The notes beneath the pieces were generated by a model. The model was not told the origin of the DNA and did no database searches. It was given only the letters and a program-made list of their open reading frames with translations. From Paractinoplanes atraurantiacus (lineage in GTDB: Bacteria; Actinomycetota; Actinomycetes; Mycobacteriales; Micromonosporaceae): a stretch of DNA of 64,000 nucleotides. Below, piece after piece: positions 59,319 to 64,000 of this stretch. Positions within the stretch are counted from its first letter, which is position 1. Each line of letters starts with the position of its first letter. Made by a program: the position numbers and the translations under genes. The stretch is taken from NCBI RefSeq assembly GCF_900215205.1, contig NZ_OBDY01000003.1:170828-234827 (forward strand), given 5' to 3'.

Positions 59319-61073
59319 GTGACGACCGTTGCGCCTAAGCCGATCGTGACCCGGCCATACCCGGTCCGGCGGCAGGTCAAGGGTTCGGCATTCGCCCGGA
59401 TCCTGCGCACGACGGATGCGAAGCAGATCGGGATCATGTACATGATCACGGCCTTCGTGTTCTACATGCTCGGCGGCCTGATGGCGCTGCTGATGCGTAC
59501 CGAGCTGGCTCGCCCGGGCATGCAGTTGCTGTCCCCGGAGCAGTACAACCAGCTGTTCACCATGCACGGCACGATCATGCTGCTGTTCTTCGCGACGCCG
59601 ATCGTGTTCGCCTTCGCGAACTTCGTGGTGCCGATCCAGATCGGTGCGCCCGATGTGGCCTTCCCGCGCCTGAACGCGTTCGCCTACTGGCTCTACCTGT
59701 TCGGCGGCACGATCACGATCAGCGGCTTCATCACGCCGGGGGGCGCGGCCGACTTCGGCTGGTTCGCCTACACGCCGCTGAGCGACTCGCTGCACTCGCC
59801 GGGCATCGGCGGCAACATGTGGGTGGTCGGCCTGGCGCTGTCCGGCCTGGGCACCATCCTCGGTGGTGTCAACCTGATCACCACGATCCTGACCCTGCGC
59901 GCGCCCGGCATGACCATGTTCCGCATGCCGATCATGACGTGGAACATCCTGGTCACCAGCCTGCTGGTCATCATGGTCTTCCCGTTCCTGGCCGCCGCGC
60001 TGTTCGCGCTCACCGCCGACCGCGTCCTCGACGCACACGTCTACGACGTCAACACCAACGGCCCCATGCTCTGGCAGCACCTGTTCTGGTTCTTCGGCCA
60101 CCCCGAGGTGTACATCGTGGCGCTGCCGTTCTTCGGCATCATCACCGAGGTCATCCCGGTCTTCAGCCGCAAACCCCTCTTCGGCTACAAGGGCCTCGTC
60201 GCGGCCACCCTGCTCATCGCCGCCCTGTCGATGTCGGTGTGGGCGCACCACATGTTCGTCACCGGCCAGGTCCTGCTGCCGTTCTTCAGCTTCCTGAGCT
60301 TCCTGATCGCGGTGCCGACCGGCATGAAGTTCTTCGTGTGGATCGGCACGATGTGGCGCGGCCAGATCAGCTTCGAGACGCCGATGCTGTTCGCCATCGG
60401 CTTCCTGGTGACGTTCCTGTTCGGTGGTCTGTCCGGCGTGCTGCTGGCCTCGCCGCCGATCGACTTCCACGTCTCCGACTCGTACTTCGTGATCGCGCAC
60501 TTCCACTACGTGCTGTTCGGCACGATCGTGTTCGCGGTGTTCTCGGGCATCTACTTCTGGTTCCCGAAGATGTTCGGGCGGATGCTCGACGACCGCCTCG
60601 GCAAGGTCCACTTCTGGCTGACCTTCCTGGGCTTCCACGGCACGTTCCTGGTGCAGCACTGGCTGGGCACCGAGGGCATGCCGCGGCGGTACGCCGACTA
60701 CCTGCCGAGCGACGGGTTCACCTTCCTGAACACGTTCTCGACCATCGGGTCGTTCGTGCTGGGTCTGTCCACGCTGCCGTTCATCTACAACTGCTGGAAG
60801 TCCTACAAGGTCGGCCAGCTGGTCACGGTGGACGACCCGTGGGGCCACGGCAACTCGCTGGAGTGGGCGACCTCGTCGCCGCCGCCGCTGCGCAACTTCG
60901 ACCGCATGCCGCGCATCCGCTCGGAGCGCCCGGCCTTCGACGCGAAGTTCCCGGAGCTGGCCGCCGGCGAGCAGTCGATCGCCGGTCCGCCCGAGGGTGG
61001 CGCCCGCCCGCTGACCAAGGAGTCAGACGGGGGAGCCACCTACAACGAGGACACGGACAACAAGAAGCACTGA
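59319..61073 (+). CDS. ctaD: Cytochrome c oxidase subunit I (aa3-type)
   Basis: The 584-residue protein has twelve transmembrane helices and the haem-copper motifs: T-M-H-G-T-I-M (low-spin haem His), W-F-F-G-H-P-E-V-Y (Cu-B His-Tyr), W-A-H-H-M-F (Cu-B His pair) and H-F-H-Y-V-L (haem a3/a His). GTG 59319 follows GGAGG. It is terminal oxidase of the actinobacterial bc1-aa3 supercomplex. It is monocistronic here, with a terminator directly after it; other cta genes are elsewhere. Confidence 0.95.
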   Translation: MTTVAPKPIVTRPYPVRRQVKGSAFARILRTTDAKQIGIMYMITAFVFYMLGGLMALLMRTELARPGMQLLSPEQYNQLFTMHGTIMLLFFATPIVFAFANFVVPIQIGAPDVAFPRLNAFAYWLYLFGGTITISGFITPGGAADFGWFAYTPLSDSLHSPGIGGNMWVVGLALSGLGTILGGVNLITTILTLRAPGMTMFRMPIMTWNILVTSLLVIMVFPFLAAALFALTADRVLDAHVYDVNTNGPMLWQHLFWFFGHPEVYIVALPFFGIITEVIPVFSRKPLFGYKGLVAATLLIAALSMSVWAHHMFVTGQVLLPFFSFLSFLIAVPTGMKFFVWIGTMWRGQISFETPMLFAIGFLVTFLFGGLSGVLLASPPIDFHVSDSYFVIAHFHYVLFGTIVFAVFSGIYFWFPKMFGRMLDDRLGKVHFWLTFLGFHGTFLVQHWLGTEGMPRRYADYLPSDGFTFLNTFSTIGSFVLGLSTLPFIYNCWKSYKVGQLVTVDDPWGHGNSLEWATSSPPPLRNFDRMPRIRSERPAFDAKFPELAAGEQSIAGPPEGGARPLTKESDGGATYNEDTDNKKH

Positions 61074-61090
61074 TCTCTGAGCGCTGAGAA

Positions 61091-61118
61091 AGGCCCGCCC
61101 TTCGGGGCGGGCTTTTTC
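61091..61118 (+). terminator. Intrinsic terminator of ctaD
   Basis: GCCCGCCC (61093-61100) pairs with GGGCGGGC (61105-61112) around a TTCG loop, followed by TTTTTCTT. This is a clear rho-independent terminator. Confidence 0.85.
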
Positions 61119-61128
61119 TTGCCCAGCC

Positions 61129-61167
61129 GTAGACACTGTCTACGGCCGACTGGTAGACACTGTCTAT
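61129..61167. promoter_or_regulatory. Two TetR-type operators GTAGACA-N-TGTCTAY
   Basis: GTAGACACTGTCTAC (61129-61143) and GTAGACACTGTCTAT (61153-61167) are palindromes, 24 bases apart, and the second covers the ATG of the TetR gene at 61166. Binding here would block the regulator's own transcription and translation start. Confidence 0.75.
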
Positions 61168-61750
61168 GGATCTGCGGGATCGACTCGTCCGGGTCGGCGG
61201 CGAGCTGGTCGACAGCGAGGGAATCGGCGCGCTGTCCCTGCGCGAGATCGCCCGGCGGGCCGGGGTGTCGCACGGGGCGCCCCGCCGGTACTTCCCCACC
61301 CACCTCGAGTTGCTGTCGGCCGTCGCCCGCGAAGGCTTCACCGAGCTGGCCGCACGGGCGGAGGCCGCCCTGGCCGACGGCCCGGGCGGCCCGCGCGCCC
61401 GGCTGAGCGTGCTGGCCCGGATCTACCTGGACTTCGCCGTCGAAAGGCGCGGCCGCTACGAGCTGATGTTCCGCCACGACATCCTGAACAGCGGCTACCT
61501 CGGCTTGCGGGACACCAGCCTCCCGCTGTTCCACCTGCTCACCGACCTGGTCGCCCAGGCCCTCCCCAGTCACACCCCCGCGCCCTCACCGGAGGTCGTG
61601 GCGGCGGCGCTGTGGGCCAACCTGCACGGCATCGCCGAGCTGTGGAACTGGGGGAGCCTCACCCTGGCCACCGGGGCGGCCGATCCCGGGTCGTTCCTGG
61701 AGGCCGCCCTCACCGCCCATCTCGGGCCCACCCCCGGAGGCGACGCATGA
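61166..61750 (+). CDS. TetR family regulator
   Basis: The 194-residue protein has a TetR HTH at about 10-55 (L-S-L-R-E-I-A-R-R-A-G-V-S-H-G-A-P-R-R-Y-F) and a TetR C-terminal domain with H-D-I-L-N-S-G-Y. The start is inside its second operator; the transcript is probably leaderless. Its stop overlaps the acyltransferase ATG (ATGA), so both are under this control. Confidence 0.9.
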   Translation: MDLRDRLVRVGGELVDSEGIGALSLREIARRAGVSHGAPRRYFPTHLELLSAVAREGFTELAARAEAALADGPGGPRARLSVLARIYLDFAVERRGRYELMFRHDILNSGYLGLRDTSLPLFHLLTDLVAQALPSHTPAPSPEVVAAALWANLHGIAELWNWGSLTLATGAADPGSFLEAALTAHLGPTPGGDA

Positions 61751-62406
61751 TCAGTGCACCACCCCTCTACGCGCTGGCTCACCGGGCGCTCGGCGGCTAC
61801 CTGCGGGTGACCTGGCGTCCCACGGTCAGCGGGCTCGAGCATCTGCCCGAGAGCGGCGGCGCGATCCTGGCGCCCAACCATCTCTCCATCGGCGACCAGG
61901 TGTTCCTCGGTGTGCTCACGCCCCGGCACATCGCCTTCTGGGCCAAAGCCGAATACTTCCGCGGCACCGGCCCGCGGGGCGACCTCACCCGGCGCGTCGT
62001 CACCGGCATGGGTGCGATCCCGGTGGAGCGCGGCGGCGGGCGGGCGGTCCTCACCGCGTTCGACGGCGCCATCCCCGTGCTCAAGGAAGGGGGTCTGGTT
62101 GCGATCTTTCCCGAGGGGACCCGCTCGCCGGACGGACGCCTCTATCGGGGGCGCACGGGCGCGGTCCGGCTGGCCCAGCAGACCGGCGTGCCGATCATCC
62201 CGGTCGGCATCCGCGGCACCGACCATCTGCGGCCGCCGGGAAGTCGCCTTCCCCGCCGGCATCCGGTCAGCGTCACCTTCGGCCCGGCGATCCCGGTGCT
62301 GGCCGAAACGCCGGCCGACGTCCGCCGCCTGACCGACACCGTGATGGCGGCGATCCAATCGCTGACCGGCCAGGAGTACGTTCCGCGCTACGCCCGGCCG
62401 AACTGA
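61747..62406 (+). CDS. 1-acyl-glycerol-3-phosphate acyltransferase (PlsC-like)
   Basis: The 219-residue protein has the PlsC catalytic motif N-H-L-S-I-G-D (H-x4-D), A-E-Y-F-R-G, G-A-I-P-V-E-R-G, F-P-E-G-T-R-S and P-I-I-P-V-G-I-R-G. It transfers an acyl chain onto a lysophospholipid or related acceptor. ATGA coupling to the TetR gene suggests lipid-linked induction. Confidence 0.9.
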   Translation: MISAPPLYALAHRALGGYLRVTWRPTVSGLEHLPESGGAILAPNHLSIGDQVFLGVLTPRHIAFWAKAEYFRGTGPRGDLTRRVVTGMGAIPVERGGGRAVLTAFDGAIPVLKEGGLVAIFPEGTRSPDGRLYRGRTGAVRLAQQTGVPIIPVGIRGTDHLRPPGSRLPRRHPVSVTFGPAIPVLAETPADVRRLTDTVMAAIQSLTGQEYVPRYARPN

Positions 62407-62418
62407 GATGCTGGGTCC

Positions 62419-63057
62419 GTGAGCTACCTGCCCGATCTTTCCGCGCTTCTGGTGGAGGGTGCTTCCTTCCGGGGCGGCGGTTCGGCGTACGTCATGCAAG
62501 CCCGGAATTTGGAAGCCGTCGTCCTGCCGACCGGTCGCGTCGTCGGGTGCGACCCGCTGCTCGGCGCCGACACGGCCGAACCGTTCACCGTGAGCGTGGC
62601 GCCTGGAACCTATGCGTTGCGGGCATGGGTCGCGCTGATCAGCTCGGCGCGGGCAGTCCCGCAGACCCGCACGGCGGCCCTGCAACTGCTGATCAGCGAC
62701 CGGGAGGCGGCGCGCTGGGAGATGGCGCTGATCCCCGGGCAGGACCCGGCGGAGCTTCCCGGCGACGGCTTCTTCGGCTACAAGGTCGACGCGAGTGCCG
62801 GCGCCCTGGCCGACGAGGTGGCGGTGCGGGCGCTGCGTGACTGGACCTACGACGACTACGAGGCGGTCTTCATCGCGGATGAGCTTCCGCCGCCGCCGAG
62901 CGCCCTGGGCGGCATCACGGACAAGCCCACCGGCGCGAACGTCATCTCCGTCAGCACGGGGTGGGGCGAGGGCGTCTATCCCACGTACATCGGATACGCC
63001 GCCGACGGCGAACCGACGAGCTACGTCACCGACTTCCTGGTCACGCCGGTGGTCTGA
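62419..63057 (+). CDS. DUF4241-like protein
   Basis: The 212-residue protein has a beta-rich first half (F-T-V-S-V-A-P-G-T-Y-A-L-R-A-W-V) and ends with Y-A-A-D-G-E-P-T-S-Y-V-T-D-F, the DUF4241 pattern with G-W-G-E-G-V-Y-P-T-Y. These proteins act in some polymorphic toxin systems as immunity proteins, but no toxin gene is next to this one. GTG 62419 is the start. Confidence 0.8.
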   Translation: MSYLPDLSALLVEGASFRGGGSAYVMQARNLEAVVLPTGRVVGCDPLLGADTAEPFTVSVAPGTYALRAWVALISSARAVPQTRTAALQLLISDREAARWEMALIPGQDPAELPGDGFFGYKVDASAGALADEVAVRALRDWTYDDYEAVFIADELPPPPSALGGITDKPTGANVISVSTGWGEGVYPTYIGYAADGEPTSYVTDFLVTPVV

Positions 63058-63059
63058 CG

Positions 63060-63674
63060 TTACCTCGCCGCCAAGCGCCGGATCGTGGCGGTGAGGGACA
63101 AGGTGTCGACATCCCGCCCGGTGATCAGGGCCTGGAGCATGACGCCGTCGACCAGGGCGATCAGGTCGCGGGCGGCGGTCGCACCCAGATGTGGTTCGAG
63201 AAGCCCCCGAAGCCCGGTCATCCAGGCCAGCGCGAGCGGCCGCAGAGTGACATCACGGCCGGCGGCCACATAGAGCTCGCACTCGATCTGCGCCCGCTTC
63301 CGATCGGCCAGATATCCGGCGATCAGCTCCGCCAGCGCCGTCGGCACATCCTCGGCCGCCCGCAGCCGCGCCCCCCACAGCTCGAGATCGTCCTGCACGT
63401 CCGAGGCCGCCCGTTGCAGCCCAGCGGCGATCAGATCGTCGAGCGTCGGAAAGTAATAGGTGGTGGCCCCCAGCGGCAGTCCAGCCCGAGCCGCGACGGC
63501 CCGATGGGTGGTCCGCCCGATCCCCACCTCAGCAATGACCTCGACAGCCGCCACCGCCAGCGCCCGCCGCCGAGCCTCGGGATCACGGGGGCGTTGCGCT
63601 TTCCGCCCCTTGGCGGCCCCTCCGACCGGCTCAGCCCTGACATCGCCCGCTCCGCTCCCCGATCCGGAGTCCAC
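63060..63674 (-). CDS. TetR family regulator, possible repeat-rich N-terminal extension
   Basis: From GTG 63674 the 204-residue protein has a basic N-terminal tail and a TetR HTH at about 40-85 (A-V-E-V-I-A-E-V-G-I-G-R-T-T-H-R-A-V-A-A-R-A-G-L-P-L-G-A-T-T-Y-Y-F). The helical C-domain follows. The open frame has no stop upstream of GTG 63674 to the edge at 64000, and in that stretch no in-frame start codon other than this GTG is seen, so a longer protein starting outside the window is possible. See the repeat entry. Confidence 0.82.
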   Translation of the reverse strand: MDSGSGSGAGDVRAEPVGGAAKGRKAQRPRDPEARRRALAVAAVEVIAEVGIGRTTHRAVAARAGLPLGATTYYFPTLDDLIAAGLQRAASDVQDDLELWGARLRAAEDVPTALAELIAGYLADRKRAQIECELYVAAGRDVTLRPLALAWMTGLRGLLEPHLGATAARDLIALVDGVMLQALITGRDVDTLSLTATIRRLAAR

Positions 63675-64000
63675 GCCTGCGCTTACCGCGTCCGCGCCTG
63701 CCGCGTCCGCGCCTGCCGCGCCTACCCCGTCCTCGCCGGCGCCTGCTGCGGCCGTGCCCGGGTCTACTCCGTCCTCGCCGACGTCTGCTGCGCCCGTGCC
63801 TGGGTCTAGCCCGTCCTCGCCGGCGCCTGCCGAGCCCGCGCCTGCCGAGCCCGCGCCTGCCGAGCCCGGGTCTGCTGCGCTCGGATCCGCGTCTGCCGCG
63901 CCTGCGTCTGCCGCGCCTGCGCCCGCGCCTGCCGCGCTCGGATCCGCGCCTGCCGCGCTCGGATCCGCGCCTGCCGCGCTCGGATCCGCGCCTGCCGCGC
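63675..64000. repeat. Tandem repeats of 21 bp, in frame with TetR gene (minus strand)
   Basis: Imperfect copies of short units (GCGCCTGCC, GTCCTCGCC) lead into 21-bp repeats with CGCTCGGATCCGCGCCTGC at the right edge. Read on the minus strand in the TetR frame, the 21-bp repeats encode A-D-P-S-A-A-G heptads, and the stretch nearer the gene is Gly/Ala/Asp/Ser-rich. No stop occurs in this frame to the window edge. Confidence 0.6.

Noticed and set aside
61129..61167. Same regulator as the element palindromes at 1482 and 1898
   Set aside because: Half-sites look alike (GTAGAC/GTCTAC) but the spacing differs (2 vs 3 bases) and the flanking CTACCGC element is absent.

Overview
The window is very GC-rich throughout and codes like an actinomycete. 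Mycothiol metabolism (an S-(hydroxymethyl)mycothiol dehydrogenase), an F420/LLM-type oxidoreductase, many GTG starts, GTGA/ATGA-coupled operons and a complete type IV pilus operon point to Micromonosporaceae, most plausibly an Actinoplanes-like genus. This assignment is inference; there is no rRNA or marker phylogeny here.

Layout. (1) 1-6611 is the right part of an integrated element, prophage or actinomycete integrative element: end of an endolysin-like gene, holin-type membrane proteins, a DUF5662 protein, two AlpA/excisionase-like HTH proteins, small conserved element genes and a tyrosine integrase at 5524-6348. Two compound palindromic operators, inverted copies of each other, lie at 1482-1518 and 1898-1935. 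(2) 6992-13055 is ordinary chromosome: yqgE, tRNA-Ala(GGC), a DUF4143-type ATPase preceded by four 23-24 bp repeats, TetR/DsbA, paired CheY-like receivers, an LLM oxidoreductase and a GntR regulator. (3) 13132-21004 is a type IV pilus operon read leftward: pilB-pilT-pilC-pilA-pilD-pilM-pilN-pilO. (4) 21080-26529 holds a GlxA-type regulator, an MFS transporter, a GGDEF-EAL protein, a YbaB-like protein and a DUF427 protein.

(5) 26667-45563 is the most unusual part. A three-gene GTGA-coupled operon (26667-29664) encodes a Cas4/AddB-like PD-(D/E)XK nuclease with four cysteines placed for an Fe-S cluster, between two proteins I do not recognise. A leftward operon (37662-33706) encodes an SF1 helicase, a beta-family protein, an unknown protein and a primase-polymerase. 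Its control region carries two TGCAA-N-TTGCA palindromes and faces a divergent unknown gene. At 40647-45563 a 1638-codon open frame joins an SF1 helicase, a Vsr/DUF559-like nuclease and a ureohydrolase (arginase-fold) domain with no stop between them. These are candidates for an undescribed DNA-processing or defence system; no function is shown by sequence alone.

(6) 45686-57899: alpha/beta hydrolase, RTX-repeat exported protein, coiled-coil protein with a degenerate Mrr-like C-terminus, PAS-GGDEF(degenerate)-EAL protein, cupin, MarR-mscR pair, GH63-like glycosidase, an orphan polymorphic-toxin tip with a probable immunity gene, secreted DUF1996 protein, and a LigD-type phosphoesterase-ligase whose ligase active site is lost. 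(7) 58090-64000: FAD monooxygenase, ctaD, an autoregulated TetR-acyltransferase pair, a DUF4241-like protein, and a TetR gene whose open frame continues upstream through in-frame heptapeptide repeats to the window edge.
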